Shown: positions 26,232 through 38,079, counted from the stretch's first letter. The stretch is DNA of 64,000 bases from Clostridium magnum DSM 2767 (GCF_001623875.1 NZ_LWAE01000003.1:186001-250000), one strand, 5' to 3'. Notes: generated by a model from the letters alone, not told the origin. Numbers and translations are program-made.

Positions 26232-26801
26232 CTATCCATACTTATTTATAATCTTTTCTGATAATTTATCCATTGATATACACAAATCCATGCTTTTTTT
26301 TCGCAAATATTTATAAGCCTCATCTTCCGAAATCTTAAGCCTTTTCATAACAATTCCCTTTGCTCTATCTATTTTTTTTCTGCTCTCTAAAGCAGTTTCT
26401 AGACTCAAAATTTTCTCTTGAAGATTCTTAACCTTCTCAATGTTATATATGCTGAATTCTACAGTTTGATATAACTGCTCAGAATTTATAGGCTTAATTA
26501 TATAAGCAAATATATTCATAGTTTTTATTTTTTCATAAAATCCTGAATCAAGATTATTAGTAATAAATATTACACTTGAAACTTTATCTTCTTCTATTAT
26601 TCTAGCAGTTTTATAAGCATTGATACCAGATAAATTAACATCCATTATTACTAAATCTGGAACTATACTTCTGCTTATTCTTAAAACTGTACCACTGTCG
26701 GCTGCCTGATGAACCTTGTGTCCTCTTTTCTTAAGAAGTTCACTAACCATCTCTCTACATCTGTCATCGCTACCAGCAACTAGTATTTTATACTTTTCCA
26801 T
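26232..26801 (-). CDS. nitR: ANTAR-domain response regulator (antitermination protein), NitR-like
   Basis: 189 aa. Residues 1-125 form a receiver domain with VIMDVNL holding the likely phospho-Asp and a conserved Lys in YIIKPIN. A short coiled helix follows, then the ANTAR RNA-binding domain (about 130-189): RKKIDRAKGIVMKRLKIS and EDEAYKYLRKKSMD. A glnA-linked ANTAR protein called NitR is described in Clostridium saccharobutylicum, which is the basis for the symbol. ANTAR proteins bind paired hexaloop hairpins and prevent termination. The leader of this same operon contains a matching hairpin (29964-29981). No cognate kinase is nearby. Confidence 0.85.
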   Translation of the reverse strand: MEKYKILVAGSDDRCREMVSELLKKRGHKVHQAADSGTVLRISRSIVPDLVIMDVNLSGINAYKTARIIEEDKVSSVIFITNNLDSGFYEKIKTMNIFAYIIKPINSEQLYQTVEFSIYNIEKVKNLQEKILSLETALESRKKIDRAKGIVMKRLKISEDEAYKYLRKKSMDLCISMDKLSEKIINKYG

Positions 26802-26847
26802 AATATCACTCCGAAAAGAAACACTTCATATGACAAAACTTATAGTC

Positions 26848-28182
26848 TTAAAATTTTCTCAAATATCTATCAAGCTCCCATGGCGATATATATCTAGAGT
26901 AATCTTTCCATTCATATAATGCCGATTCTATGAATCTCTTATATATGTGCTCTCCAAGTGATGATTTTATTACTTCATCTTTAGACAGCTCTTTTATAGC
27001 TTCATATAAATTTATAGGTAGTCTTTCTATACCTCTCTCCTTAATTTCATCAGTTTCCATTTCATAAACATTGCTAGTAACCTGTTCTGGAGGTTGTATT
27101 TTGTTTTTTATACCATCTAAACCAGCTTTTAAGGTAACAGCTAAAGCCAAATATGGATTAGCTGAAGGATCCGGACTCCTAAGTTCGATTCTTGTACCCA
27201 TACCTCTTTCCGCTGGTATTCTAATCAATGGACTTCTATTACTTGCAGACCAAGCTATTAGCACTGGTGCCTCATATCCTGGAACTAATCTCTTATATGA
27301 ATTAATTATTGGATTAGTTAACGCAGTATATCCTCTAGCATGTTTCATTAAACCGCCTAAAAAGTGATAGGCAATTTCTGAAAGTTTTAAATCATTATTT
27401 TCATCATAGAAGGCATTTTTGCAATCTAATGTTGATAATGACAAATTAAGATGCATACCTGAACCATTAATACCAAACTTAGGTTTTGGCATAAATGTTG
27501 CATGTAAGCCGTTTCTTTGAGCAATAATTCTTACAACCATTTTAAAAGTCATAATGTTGTCTGCTGTTAATAAAGCATCATCATACTCAAAATCTATTTC
27601 ATGCTGTCCTGGGGCTGCCTCATGATGAGATGTTTCAATTTTAAATCCCATTTGTTTTAAAGTTATAGTCATTTCATTTCTTGCATTTCCACCTAAATCT
27701 ATAGGTGCAAGATCAAAATATCCTGCGTCATCATGGGTTTCTAGAGATGGATTCCCTTTTTCATCGGTATGAAACATAAAGAATTCACACTCTGGTCCTA
27801 CCTTCATTACATATCCCATTTCTTCCGCTTCTTTTAACACCTTTTTCAGTGTATTTCGAGGGCACCCCTCAAAAGGAGTGCCATCCATTTTATAAATATC
27901 ACATATTAATCGTGCCTCTTTATGAAAATTGGTCCATGGGAAAACAGTGAATGTTGACAAATCTGGTTTCAGATACATATCAGATTCTTCAATCCTAACA
28001 AAACCATCTATTGAGGAACCATCGAACATTATTTTGCCATCTAAAGCTTTTTCCAATTGCTCAGCTGTAATAGAAACATTTTTCATAATGCCCATTATAT
28101 CTGTAAATTGTAGATGTATAAATTCTATATCCATTTCTTCAACTTTTCTCAATAATTCTTCTTTATCAGATTGGTAACTCAA
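26848..28182 (-). CDS. glnA: Glutamine synthetase type I
   Basis: 444 aa if translation starts at the TTG at 28182, seven bases after AAGGGG. The ATG at 28198-28200 overlaps the glnK stop by one base and would add six residues (MGRGKI), but lacks a ribosome-binding site. It makes glutamine from glutamate, ammonia and ATP. Family marks: LQFTDIMG near the N-terminus, MFDGSSIDGF, the metal-binding GPECEFFMF, the HHEAAPGQHEIDF loop, NGSGMHLN and RIPAERG with the ATP-binding Arg. It lacks the adenylylation-region insertion of GSI-beta, so it is probably feedback-inhibited. Third gene of amtB-glnK-glnA-nitR. Confidence 0.95.
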   Translation of the reverse strand: MSYQSDKEELLRKVEEMDIEFIHLQFTDIMGIMKNVSITAEQLEKALDGKIMFDGSSIDGFVRIEESDMYLKPDLSTFTVFPWTNFHKEARLICDIYKMDGTPFEGCPRNTLKKVLKEAEEMGYVMKVGPECEFFMFHTDEKGNPSLETHDDAGYFDLAPIDLGGNARNEMTITLKQMGFKIETSHHEAAPGQHEIDFEYDDALLTADNIMTFKMVVRIIAQRNGLHATFMPKPKFGINGSGMHLNLSLSTLDCKNAFYDENNDLKLSEIAYHFLGGLMKHARGYTALTNPIINSYKRLVPGYEAPVLIAWSASNRSPLIRIPAERGMGTRIELRSPDPSANPYLALAVTLKAGLDGIKNKIQPPEQVTSNVYEMETDEIKERGIERLPINLYEAIKELSKDEVIKSSLGEHIYKRFIESALYEWKDYSRYISPWELDRYLRKF

Positions 28183-28199
28183 AATTTTTCCCCTTCCCA

Positions 28200-28562
28200 T
28201 TATTTATCATATTGTAAAGCATCTCTTCCTTCTGAACCATTACTTATGCGTATAACATTAGCAACATCATAAACGAATATCTTTCCATCGCCCATGTTAC
28301 CCGTATGCAATACTCTTTTTGCAGTTTCTATAACAGTTTCCACAGGAACTTCACAAACAACAATTTCTACTTTTATCTTTTGTAATAGATTGATATCCAC
28401 CGCTTTACCACGATAAAATTCTTTATGGCCCTTTTGCATTCCACAACCTAGAACATTTGAAACAGTCATTCCTGCAATTCCTATCTTGTTTAATTCATCC
28501 TTTAACTCTTCGAATTTACTTGGAGCCGTAATAATATCAATTTTAGTTAATTTTCCATCCAT
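28200..28562 (-). CDS. glnK: Nitrogen regulatory protein P-II
   Basis: 120 aa. A trimeric signal protein that binds ATP/ADP and 2-oxoglutarate and plugs AmtB. The T-loop KGHKEFYRG keeps the usual Tyr near residue 50, the Walker-like B loop GKIFVYDVANVIRISNG is at about 93-109, and the C-terminus ends GRDALQYDK. The position directly after amtB is the usual amtB-glnK pairing and supports the GlnK assignment. The stop codon overlaps the alternative glnA ATG. Confidence 0.93.
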   Translation of the reverse strand: MDGKLTKIDIITAPSKFEELKDELNKIGIAGMTVSNVLGCGMQKGHKEFYRGKAVDINLLQKIKVEIVVCEVPVETVIETAKRVLHTGNMGDGKIFVYDVANVIRISNGSEGRDALQYDK

Positions 28563-28620
28563 ACATAGGCCTCCCTTACTTTTTTATTATAATTATAACA
28601 TACATTCTTCACAATTAGAA

Positions 28621-29859
28621 CTAAACACCTAAAGGACCATAGCCTTCTTCTCCGTGTAGTGAAACATCCAATCCACTATTCTCTTCTTCATCACTTACTC
28701 TAATCTTAATGAACTTATCTACTACTTTTAATATTAGGAAAGTCATTAATGCAGAATATACAATTGTAGCTAACATAGCAATCAATTGAACACCTAAAAG
28801 TTTTATATTGCCATAATATAATCCACTTTGTCCAGCTGCTGCATTTACAGTTGTTGAAGCGAATATTCCTGTTGCTATACCGCCCCACATTCCGCCAATA
28901 CCATGACATCCAAAGGCATCTAACGCATCATCATATCCAAATTTGTGTTTAATAAAGGTAACACCACAGAAGCATATAGCTCCTCCACCAAGTCCTATTA
29001 CTAGAGATGATAGTGGAGTAACAAAGCCTGCACCAGGAGTTATAGCTACAAGGCCTGCCACTATTCCACTGGCAATACCTAAACATGTTACTTTACCTCT
29101 ATGGAAGTACTCACAAGCACTCCAACCTATAGCAGCAGCTGCCGTAGCAGTATTAGTAGTTATAAACGCATTGAAAGCTATATCATTTATCGCTAATGCA
29201 CTTCCTGCATTAAAACCAAACCATCCAAACCAAAGAAGTCCTGCTCCTAAAAAGGTCATAGGTAGATTATGAGGAGTAATTGTTTCTAACTTCTTTCTCT
29301 TTCCAAGCATTATCGCTGCAACTAATGCAGAAACACCGGAACTAATATGAACTACATTACCACCAGCAAAGTCTAGTGCTCCTAGGTTTCTTATCCAACC
29401 TCCAACACCCCACATCCAATGTGCAATTGGATCATATACTAAAGTTGACCAAAGTACAATAAATATTGAAAATGCTAAGAAATTCATTCTTTCTACTACT
29501 GCTCCAGATATTAAAGCTGGAGTTATTATCGCAAACATGAGCTGAAATATTACAAATGCCTGTTGTGGAATTGTTGCCGCATAATCTGCATTTGGTTCAA
29601 ATCCAACACCATTTAACCCAAACCATTGAAAATTACCTACTAGTCCCCCAATGTCTGTTCCAAAACATAGGGTATATCCTATTAACAACCATTGAATTGA
29701 TATTAGTACCATAGCCGCATAACTTTTTGCCGTAGTACTTAGTACATTTTTTCTTCTAACCATTCCTGCATAAAATAAAGCTAATCCTGGAGTCATTAGA
29801 AATACTAATACAGTTGAAAAAATTATAAAGGTAGTATCTGCTCCGTTAATATTATTCAT
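28621..29859 (-). CDS. amtB: Ammonium transporter
   Basis: 412-aa channel with 11 hydrophobic segments. Features visible: MTPGLALFYAGMVRRKNVLS near the N-terminus, WMWGVGGW, LDFAGGNVVHISSG (pore His region), GWFGFNAGS and DALDAFGCHGIGGMWGG with the second pore His. The start is the ATG of MNNINGADT, seven bases after AAGGGGG; an in-frame TTG two codons upstream is too close to that site. First gene of the nitrogen operon, behind a structured leader. Confidence 0.95.
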   Translation of the reverse strand: MNNINGADTTFIIFSTVLVFLMTPGLALFYAGMVRRKNVLSTTAKSYAAMVLISIQWLLIGYTLCFGTDIGGLVGNFQWFGLNGVGFEPNADYAATIPQQAFVIFQLMFAIITPALISGAVVERMNFLAFSIFIVLWSTLVYDPIAHWMWGVGGWIRNLGALDFAGGNVVHISSGVSALVAAIMLGKRKKLETITPHNLPMTFLGAGLLWFGWFGFNAGSALAINDIAFNAFITTNTATAAAAIGWSACEYFHRGKVTCLGIASGIVAGLVAITPGAGFVTPLSSLVIGLGGGAICFCGVTFIKHKFGYDDALDAFGCHGIGGMWGGIATGIFASTTVNAAAGQSGLYYGNIKLLGVQLIAMLATIVYSALMTFLILKVVDKFIKIRVSDEEENSGLDVSLHGEEGYGPLGV

Positions 29860-29918
29860 TTTCAAGCCCCCTTGTGTAAATATAAAATTATTATTTCAAT
29901 TAATAGAATCAAGAATAA

Positions 29919-29983
29919 CAAAAAGGCGCCTGTAAATAGGAGACTCTAGAAATCTCAATATTTAAAGACGCCGTTGCCTTTTC
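29919..29983 (-). promoter_or_regulatory. amtB leader: candidate ANTAR target and competing terminator
   Basis: In minus-strand RNA, AAAGGC-AACGGC-GUCUUU (29981 down to 29964) folds as a 6-bp stem with a hexaloop that has A at position 1 and G at position 4. That is the loop rule described for ANTAR targets. A second small stem, GAGAU/GUCUC, follows. The 5' arm of the first hairpin can instead pair with GCC-TTTTT (29920-29927), and UAAAUA with UAUUUA, to form a terminator with a U run. The two folds exclude each other, so ANTAR binding would permit transcription of amtB. The second expected hexaloop is not clear. Confidence 0.6.
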
Positions 29984-30014
29984 AAAACTATTAATTTATT
30001 TGTTATGATTATTT

Positions 30015-30043
30015 ATGATAGCACTTTTATAAGCAAAATTCAA
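30015..30043 (-). promoter_or_regulatory. amtB operon promoter
   Basis: On the minus strand TTGAAT, 17-bp spacer, TATCAT; it predicts an RNA start near 30008, about 25 nt before the regulatory hairpin. Confidence 0.6.
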
Positions 30044-30129
30044 TACTTTTTTATAATAAAAATAATAATTTATTAAAAATATGTGTATTTTTTTAATAAA
30101 TCAATAAAAACACCACTGAAAACGTTGCA

Positions 30130-30172
30130 AAAAATAAAAAAGTGGAATATATTCGTGAATAAAATATATTCC
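30130..30172 (-). terminator. Terminator after ilvN
   Basis: GGAATATATT pairs with AATATATTCC on the minus strand, followed by ACTTTTTTATTTTTT. Closes the ilv-leu operon. Confidence 0.8.
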
Positions 30173-30181
30173 TTTTCCCTG

Positions 30182-30664
30182 TTATCTTTCTAGAGCTGTA
30201 AGTCCAGTTCTAACTATTTCTTTAATACCATGAGGCTTCATTAAATCAATAAATGAAGATACCTTTTCTTCATCACCAGTTATTTCTATAATAGCACTTT
30301 TAGTATCTAAATCTACAATCTTACCTCTAAAAATGTTAACGGTTTCTGTAATTATAGGTTGATTATTTTGATTCATGGAAACCCTTATAAGGGCAAGTTC
30401 TCTACATACGGACTTTAAAGGATCTAATTCTATTATTTTTATAACATCAATAAGTTTATTTAGCTGCTTGCTAATTTGTTCGAGCATTTGCTCATCGCCA
30501 GATATAACAATAGTCATACGTGATATGGTTGGATCTTCTGTAATCCCCACAGTTAAGCTATGAATATTATAACCTCTTCTACTAAATAAACCAGAAATTT
30601 TACTTAATACACCTGAATGATTCTCCACTAATACAGATAAAATATATTTATTAATAGTTAACAC
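30182..30664 (-). CDS. ilvN: Acetolactate synthase small (regulatory) subunit
   Basis: 160 aa. The N-terminal ACT domain (about 3-78) reads YILSVLVENHSGVLSKISGLFSRRGYNIHSL, the standard valine-binding fold; the C-terminal domain begins near residue 85. It confers feedback inhibition on IlvB. Last gene of the operon, ten bases after ilvB. Confidence 0.96.
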   Translation of the reverse strand: MLTINKYILSVLVENHSGVLSKISGLFSRRGYNIHSLTVGITEDPTISRMTIVISGDEQMLEQISKQLNKLIDVIKIIELDPLKSVCRELALIRVSMNQNNQPIITETVNIFRGKIVDLDTKSAIIEITGDEEKVSSFIDLMKPHGIKEIVRTGLTALER

Positions 30665-30673
30665 TCCCTTCTT

Positions 30674-32281
30674 TTATAGCGTACTTTCCTGAGGATCAAC
30701 TATACATTCTATTAAAAAGGCACTTTTACTGTCCGCTGCTTCCCTATAAACAGCTTCAAATTCTTCATTGCAAGTAACTCTCTTGCCACGTAATCCATAA
30801 GCCTCTGCTATTTTAACAAAGTCAGGATTATGGTTAAATTGTACCCCAAAATTACCAATATTAGTATTCTTCTGAAGTTCTCTAACCATTCCAAGACCAG
30901 AATTATTGAATAACAATATTATTACATTTACATTATTGTCAACTATGGTACCAAATTCAAACATACTCATTTGAAAGCTGCCATCACCCATAACAGCTAT
31001 GACTCTCCTGCTAGGATCTGCTATCTTGGCTCCAACAGCTGCAGGCAAAGAATAACCCATAGTTCCAAGACCACCAGAAGTAAAGAAACTTCTTTCTCCT
31101 TTTATATCAAAATTTCTTGCACACCAAATTTGATTTTGACCAACATCTGCGGTCATCACTGTATCTTCTTCTACAAGTTCAGAAAGCTTCTTCAATACAT
31201 ATTTAGGACTTACCATGTCATTCAACTTAGGTGCCCTTTGCACTTCTCTTTTCCATGTTGTAATTTGCTCACGCCACTGGTCTGCTTGCACCGGCTCTAC
31301 ATCCTTTATTAATTCTTCTAGAACTTTCTTTGAATGTCCTACTACAGGAATATTAGGCCCTAGAATTTTTCCTATTTCCGCTGGGTCTATATCAATATGG
31401 ATGACATAAGCATCCTTTCCGAATTTTGAGCCTGCTATAGCTCTATCTGCCGCTCTAGTTCCTATAAGTATTAAAAGATCTGAATTTGTCACAGCTTTAT
31501 TAGCATAGGAAAATCCATGGGAACCTATTAATCCTACATAATAAGGACTGTCGGCATCAATAGCATCTTTTCCCATTAATGTATGCACCACAGGAATTTT
31601 GGATTTTTCTACAAATTCCTGCAACTCTTTCTTTGCACCGCCGGAAATAATACCTCCCCCTATACAAATAAGTGGTTGTTTACTCTCCTTAATCCTTTGT
31701 AATGCTTTTTTTATCTGTCCCTTATGCCCTTCAAACTTAGGTTTATATCCTCTAATATTTACTTCTTTTGGATATGAAAACTCTATATCTTCTAACATAA
31801 CATCAACTGGTATATCTATTAATACCGGTCCTGGTCTTCCTGTAGAAGCTATATAGAAAGCTTCTTTAATAATTCTAGGAATGTCCTTTCCACATTTGAC
31901 TAAATAATTATGTTTTGTGAAAGATTCTGTAGATCCTACAACATCAGCCTCTTGAAAGACGTCCTTACCAATAAGAGTAGAATTAACTTGACCTGTAATT
32001 ATAACCAAAGGGATAGAATCCATATAAGCAGTAGCTATTCCAGTAATTAGATTTGTTGCTCCGGGACCTGATGTAACTATACATACTCCCACTGTTTTAT
32101 TAGTTCTTGCAAATCCACTGGCACTGTGACCAGCAGCTTGTTCTTGCCTAACTAATACATGTTTAATATCAGATTTCCTTAAAGCTTCGTATAAAGGAAT
32201 TACAGCAGCTCCTGGATATCCAAATATAGTATTTACCTTTTCTTCCTTTAAACATTGAACAATTGCGTCAGCAACCTTCAT
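30674..32281 (-). CDS. ilvB: Acetolactate synthase large subunit
   Basis: 535-aa ThDP enzyme that joins two pyruvates, or pyruvate and 2-oxobutyrate. The activating Glu lies in VRQEQAAGH, GATNLITGIATAYMDSIP follows, and the ThDP motif is GDGSFQMSMFEFGTIVDNN near residue 440. The start is the ATG of MKVADAIVQ, six bases after AAGGGGGA; the longer frame adds leader sequence. It precedes ilvN and follows leuB in the operon. Confidence 0.96.
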   Translation of the reverse strand: MKVADAIVQCLKEEKVNTIFGYPGAAVIPLYEALRKSDIKHVLVRQEQAAGHSASGFARTNKTVGVCIVTSGPGATNLITGIATAYMDSIPLVIITGQVNSTLIGKDVFQEADVVGSTESFTKHNYLVKCGKDIPRIIKEAFYIASTGRPGPVLIDIPVDVMLEDIEFSYPKEVNIRGYKPKFEGHKGQIKKALQRIKESKQPLICIGGGIISGGAKKELQEFVEKSKIPVVHTLMGKDAIDADSPYYVGLIGSHGFSYANKAVTNSDLLILIGTRAADRAIAGSKFGKDAYVIHIDIDPAEIGKILGPNIPVVGHSKKVLEELIKDVEPVQADQWREQITTWKREVQRAPKLNDMVSPKYVLKKLSELVEEDTVMTADVGQNQIWCARNFDIKGERSFFTSGGLGTMGYSLPAAVGAKIADPSRRVIAVMGDGSFQMSMFEFGTIVDNNVNVIILLFNNSGLGMVRELQKNTNIGNFGVQFNHNPDFVKIAEAYGLRGKRVTCNEEFEAVYREAADSKSAFLIECIVDPQESTL

Positions 32282-32321
32282 GAGACGTCCCCCTTTCAAA
32301 ATCATTTTTCAAAGCTATTTT

Positions 32322-33386
32322 TTAGATTTCGCTTGCTATTAGGTCACCCATTTCTTCTGTTCCTACAACCTTCATTCCTGGTTGCATAATGTCCAGGCCA
32401 CGGTAACCTTTATCTAAAAACTTTAGAACTGCAGCTTCTATATCCTTTGCAGCATCTTCCATATCAAAGCTATATCTAAGCATCATAGCAACACTCATTA
32501 TAGTTCCAATAGGATTTGCCTTATCCTGTCCTGCAATATCTGGAGCCGAACCGTGGATAGGCTCATAAATTCCTACGTTACCTTCACCAAGACTTGCTGA
32601 AGGAAGCATTCCTAAAGATCCAGTTAACATTGAAGCTTCATCACTTAAAATATCTCCAAACATATTTTCAGTAAGTATTACATCAAATTGTTTAGGATTT
32701 CTAATCAGCTGCATAGCTGCGTTATCTACATACATATAGTTTAACTCTACATCGCTATAATCTTCTGCTACTTTTGCAACAACTTCTCTCCAAAGTCTAG
32801 AGCTTTCTAATACATTTGCCTTATCTACTAAAGTAACTTTGCTATTTCTTCTTCTTGCAACTTCAAAGGAATTCTTTGCAATTCTCTCTATTTCATTAGT
32901 GGAGTATTCTATTGTATCCCATGCTTTGTAGCCACCATCAACAGCCACTCTTTTTTTCTCTCCAAAATATGCTCCACCTATTAATTCCCTAACTATCATT
33001 ATATCTAAACCATCACCTAATACTTCATCCTTTAAGTTTGAAGCAGCTTTTAATTGAGGAAATAATATTGCCGGCCTTAAGTTTGCAAATACTCCCATTT
33101 CCTTTCTTATAGTCAAAAGCCCTTTTTCAGGTCTTTTATCACCTGGGAAGTGATCCCATTTAGGACCTCCTACTGCTCCTAAAAGTACCGCTTGACTGCT
33201 TTTAGCTACATCTATTGTTTCCTGAGGAATAGGACTTCCTGTAGCATCTATAGCTGCCCCTCCAAGTAATACTTCATTAAATTCAAATTTACATTTATAT
33301 TTATTTTCTACAGCCTTAAGCACTTTTATAGCTTGCTTAATTACCTCTTTTCCTATTCCATCTCCTGGCATAACTGCTATTTTCAT
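32322..33386 (-). CDS. leuB: 3-isopropylmalate dehydrogenase
   Basis: 354 aa. Oxidatively decarboxylates 3-isopropylmalate with NAD. Features: [10 protein letters not shown] at the N-terminus, [18 protein letters not shown], the [11 protein letters not shown] region, [13 protein letters not shown] with the metal-binding Asp residues, and the GSAPDIAG cofactor loop. Fifth gene of the operon. Confidence 0.97.
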   Translation of the reverse strand: MKIAVMPGDGIGKEVIKQAIKVLKAVENKYKCKFEFNEVLLGGAAIDATGSPIPQETIDVAKSSQAVLLGAVGGPKWDHFPGDKRPEKGLLTIRKEMGVFANLRPAILFPQLKAASNLKDEVLGDGLDIMIVRELIGGAYFGEKKRVAVDGGYKAWDTIEYSTNEIERIAKNSFEVARRRNSKVTLVDKANVLESSRLWREVVAKVAEDYSDVELNYMYVDNAAMQLIRNPKQFDVILTENMFGDILSDEASMLTGSLGMLPSASLGEGNVGIYEPIHGSAPDIAGQDKANPIGTIMSVAMMLRYSFDMEDAAKDIEAAVLKFLDKGYRGLDIMQPGMKVVGTEEMGDLIASEI

Positions 33387-33410
33387 ATGAACTTCACCTC
33401 TACCTAATTA

Positions 33411-33905
33411 TTACTGATTTTTCTGTTCCTGTTTTAAGTAATTTATTAATCCCTCTGCTCTTATAATTTTCTCCATAAACTCTGGGAAAGCTTCTGCAGT
33501 ATAAGTTTTTCCTTTAGTAACATTAGTAATGATTCCTGTTTTAAAATCTATAGCAACTTCATTTCCCTCTTCAATATCATTAGCTGCTTCAGCGCATTCT
33601 ATTATAGGTAGACCTATGTTTATTGAATTTCTATAGAATATTCTTGCAAAGGTTTCAGCTATAACACATTCTATACCTGAAGCTTTTATAGCTATAGGTG
33701 CATGCTCTCTAGAAGAACCACAGCCAAAATTCTTTCCTGCTATCATAACTTTTGCCCATTCTATTTTAGCTGGAAAATCCTTATCCAAATCCTCCATACA
33801 ATGTAATGCTAACTCTTTATGATCGCTTGTATTTAAATGTCTTGCTGGAATAATAACATCTGTATCTACATTGTCTCCGTATTTAATAACTTTTGCACTT
33901 ATCAT
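33411..33905 (-). CDS. leuD: 3-isopropylmalate dehydratase small subunit
   Basis: 164 aa. The swivel domain of the aconitase-like isomerase, with the [11 protein letters not shown] strand and [14 protein letters not shown] motif that close over the LeuC active site. Stop and start are four bases apart from leuC. Confidence 0.97.
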   Translation of the reverse strand: MISAKVIKYGDNVDTDVIIPARHLNTSDHKELALHCMEDLDKDFPAKIEWAKVMIAGKNFGCGSSREHAPIAIKASGIECVIAETFARIFYRNSINIGLPIIECAEAANDIEEGNEVAIDFKTGIITNVTKGKTYTAEAFPEFMEKIIRAEGLINYLKQEQKNQ

Positions 33906-33908
33906 TGT

Positions 33909-35168
33909 TTAAACCTCCTCTGGTGATGAAATCTTTCCTGTGATTGCAGAAGCTGCTGCCACTGCTGGGCTTGCTAAATATACTTCGCTTTCTGTATGTC
34001 CCATTCTTCCTACAAAGTTTCTATTTGTAGTGGCTACTGCTCTTTCACCTTTAGCTAGTATTCCCATATGTCCTCCAAGACAAGGTCCACAAGTTGGTGT
34101 ACTAACCACTGCTCCAGCTTCTATGAAGATTTCAATAAGTCCTTCTCTTATTGCTTGAAGATAAATTTTTTGAGTTGCTGGGAAAATAATTGCTCTTATC
34201 CTTGGATTTACTTTTTTGCCCTTTAAGACTTTAGCTGCTGCTCTTAAGTCATCTATTCTTCCATTAGTACAGGATCCTATAACTACCTGATCTATAATTA
34301 CTTCTCCTACCTCATCAATTGTTCTTGTGTTCTCAGGAAGGTGAGGAAATGCTACTGTTGGACGAATTGTACTTAAATCTATTTCTATAACTCTTGTATA
34401 TTCAGCATCTGCGTCTGCTTCATAAACAGTATATTCTCTATCCGAATGTTCTTTTATATATTCAACAGTTTTTTCATCTACCTGGAATATTCCATTTTTC
34501 GCTCCAGCTTCAATAGCCATATTTGCTATAGTAAAACGATCGTCCATAGATAGATTTTTAATGCCTTCCCCTACAAACTCCATGGATTGATAACGTGCAC
34601 CATCTACTCCTATCATTCCAATGATATGCAGAATTATGTCTTTTCCGCTTACCCAAGGCTGCATTTTTCCTGTAACTACAAATTTTATAGCTTCTGGAAC
34701 CTTAAACCATGCCTTTCCAGTAGCCATGCCTGCTCCCATATCTGTACTTCCAATTCCTGTAGAAAAAGCTCCTAAAGCTCCGTAAGTACATGTATGTGAG
34801 TCTGCGCCAATTATTACATCTCCAGCCACCGCAAGTCCTTTTTCAGGAATTAGTGCATGCTCAATACCCATTTGACCAATTTCAAAATAATTTTTTATGC
34901 CCATCTTATAAGCAAATTCTCTTGTGCATTTACATTGTTCTGCTGATTTTATATCTTTGTTTGGGGTAAAGTGATCTGGCACGATAGCTACCTTTTCCTT
35001 ATGAAAAACTTTATCAACACCAATTCTATTAAATTCATTAATAGCTACAGGAGTAGTTATATCATTACCAAGTACTAAATCTAAATTCACCTCAATTAAC
35101 TGTCCTGCCTTTATACTATCTAATCCTGCATGAGCAGCCAATATTTTTTGTGTCATTGTCATTGCCAT
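33909..35168 (-). CDS. leuC: 3-isopropylmalate dehydratase large subunit
   Basis: 419 aa. Carries the 4Fe-4S cluster: GSCTNGR supplies one Cys, and [13 protein letters not shown] (near residue 360) supplies the other two. [13 protein letters not shown] is also conserved. It isomerises 2-isopropylmalate to 3-isopropylmalate together with LeuD. Its length fits the shorter clostridial/archaeal-type LeuC. Confidence 0.97.
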   Translation of the reverse strand: MAMTMTQKILAAHAGLDSIKAGQLIEVNLDLVLGNDITTPVAINEFNRIGVDKVFHKEKVAIVPDHFTPNKDIKSAEQCKCTREFAYKMGIKNYFEIGQMGIEHALIPEKGLAVAGDVIIGADSHTCTYGALGAFSTGIGSTDMGAGMATGKAWFKVPEAIKFVVTGKMQPWVSGKDIILHIIGMIGVDGARYQSMEFVGEGIKNLSMDDRFTIANMAIEAGAKNGIFQVDEKTVEYIKEHSDREYTVYEADADAEYTRVIEIDLSTIRPTVAFPHLPENTRTIDEVGEVIIDQVVIGSCTNGRIDDLRAAAKVLKGKKVNPRIRAIIFPATQKIYLQAIREGLIEIFIEAGAVVSTPTCGPCLGGHMGILAKGERAVATTNRNFVGRMGHTESEVYLASPAVAAASAITGKISSPEEV

Positions 35169-35281
35169 ATACGTTTCCTCCTACTTTATTTAATGGTATT
35201 AAATAACTTATTTACAGTTGCAAATACCTAATTTTCTGATATCATAATGATTATTTTTCTTATAAACTGCATAAATAAATA

Positions 35282-36805
35282 TTATTCCATATGATTAGCA
35301 TAATAATGTATTTTATTGATAGCATTTATGAAAGCTTTTGCGCTAGACTCTACAACGTCTGTGCTTACGCCCTTAGCAGAATAGATTTTTCCATCCTTTT
35401 CAACTTTTACAGTAACTTCTCCTAAAGCATCCTTACCACTTCCTACAGCTTTTAAGAAATAATCCTTTAACTTAACATTTATTCCTGTTGCTTTCTCAAT
35501 AGCCTTAAAGGTAGCATCTACTGGACCATCTCCACAGGCAGCTTCTTCAACAGCATTACCATTATAATTTATCTTAACAGTAGATGTAGAAACTATACTA
35601 TTTCCACTAGAAAATTGGAAATATTCAAGATTAAAGGCTTCTGGAACCTGAAACACTTGTTGTTTAACTAATGCTTCAATATCTTCATCAGAGATATCCT
35701 TCTTTTTATCTGCCAAGTCTTTAAATTTGTGGAAAGCTTCATTTATCTTATCACCTTCTAAGTGATCATAGCCTAATTCCTTTAAGCGCTGCTCAAAGGC
35801 ATGTCTTCCTGAATGTTTTCCTAGAACTATTAAATTTTTCTTCAAACCTACAGACTCTGGAGTCATAATTTCGTAAGTTTCTCTGCAATTTAAAACTCCA
35901 TGTTGATGTATTCCTGATTCATGAGCAAAAGCATTAGCACCTACAATAGCTTTATTATTTTGAATTAGTACTCCTGTTAAATGGCTTACTAAATTGCTTG
36001 TTCTTGTTATCTGCTCAGTTACTACATCTGTATAGCTTTCAAAACGATCAGAACGAGTTTTAATTGTCATTACTACTTCTTCTAAAGCAGCATTTCCAGC
36101 CCTCTCTCCTAATCCATTTATTGCACATTCTATCTGCTGAGCTCCATTTTCAATAGCTGCAAGAGAATTTGCTACCGCTAATCCTAAATCATTATGACAG
36201 TGAACACTTATAATTGCTTTATCAATGTTAGGTACACTTTCTTTAATTCCTTTAATAAAAGCTCCATATTCTCCTGGAGTTGTATATCCTACAGTATCCG
36301 GTATGTTTACTACATCTGCACCAGCTTCTATAACAGCTTCTATTACTTTATATAAAAATTCTGGACGGGTTCTTGTTGCGTCTTCCGCTGAAAATTCAAC
36401 ATTTGGACAAAGACTTTTTGCATACTTTACCATAGTGCGTGCTCTTTCTAGAACTTCCTCTGGTTTCATCTTTAGCTTATGCTCCATATGAATATCTGAA
36501 GTGGCGATAAAGGTATGGATTCTAGGTTTTTCAGCATATTTTAATGCTTCCCAGGCAGTATCTATATCATCTTTGGACGTTCTTGCAAGTCCAGCAATAA
36601 TTGGCCCTCTTATATTTTGTGCAACAGCCTTTACAGCTTCAAAATCTCCTTTGGATGCAAAGGGAAATCCTGCTTCAATTACATCTGCTCCAAGTACTTG
36701 AAGTTGTCTTGCAATCTCTAATTTTTCATCTATATTCAAGCTTACTCCTGGAGTTTGCTCTCCATCTCTTAAGGTAGTATCAAATATATATATTTTCTTT
36801 CCCAT
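35282..36805 (-). CDS. leuA: 2-isopropylmalate synthase
   Basis: 507 aa. Condenses acetyl-CoA with 2-oxoisovalerate. The N-terminal barrel begins with [16 protein letters not shown] and has [14 protein letters not shown] with metal-binding His residues. The C-terminal LeuA allosteric dimer domain (about 385-500) confers leucine inhibition. AGGAAGGGATG precedes the ATG. It lies between ilvC and leuC, separated from ilvC by a strong hairpin. Confidence 0.96.
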   Translation of the reverse strand: MGKKIYIFDTTLRDGEQTPGVSLNIDEKLEIARQLQVLGADVIEAGFPFASKGDFEAVKAVAQNIRGPIIAGLARTSKDDIDTAWEALKYAEKPRIHTFIATSDIHMEHKLKMKPEEVLERARTMVKYAKSLCPNVEFSAEDATRTRPEFLYKVIEAVIEAGADVVNIPDTVGYTTPGEYGAFIKGIKESVPNIDKAIISVHCHNDLGLAVANSLAAIENGAQQIECAINGLGERAGNAALEEVVMTIKTRSDRFESYTDVVTEQITRTSNLVSHLTGVLIQNNKAIVGANAFAHESGIHQHGVLNCRETYEIMTPESVGLKKNLIVLGKHSGRHAFEQRLKELGYDHLEGDKINEAFHKFKDLADKKKDISDEDIEALVKQQVFQVPEAFNLEYFQFSSGNSIVSTSTVKINYNGNAVEEAACGDGPVDATFKAIEKATGINVKLKDYFLKAVGSGKDALGEVTVKVEKDGKIYSAKGVSTDVVESSAKAFINAINKIHYYANHME

Positions 36806-36837
36806 TACAAATCATCCCTTCCTGCACTACATTTTGT

Positions 36838-36874
36838 TTTAGCATTAAGAGATAAAGAATCTCTTAATGCTAAA
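36838..36874 (-). terminator. Perfect hairpin between ilvC and leuA
   Basis: TTTAGCATTAAGAGA pairs perfectly with TCTCTTAATGCTAAA around a 7-nt loop. On the minus strand it is not followed by a T run, so it may be a partial terminator or an mRNA 3'-end stabiliser that raises ilvC level relative to leu genes. Confidence 0.6.
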
Positions 36875-36888
36875 CTTAAAATTTAATT

Positions 36889-38079
<1,191 letters not shown>

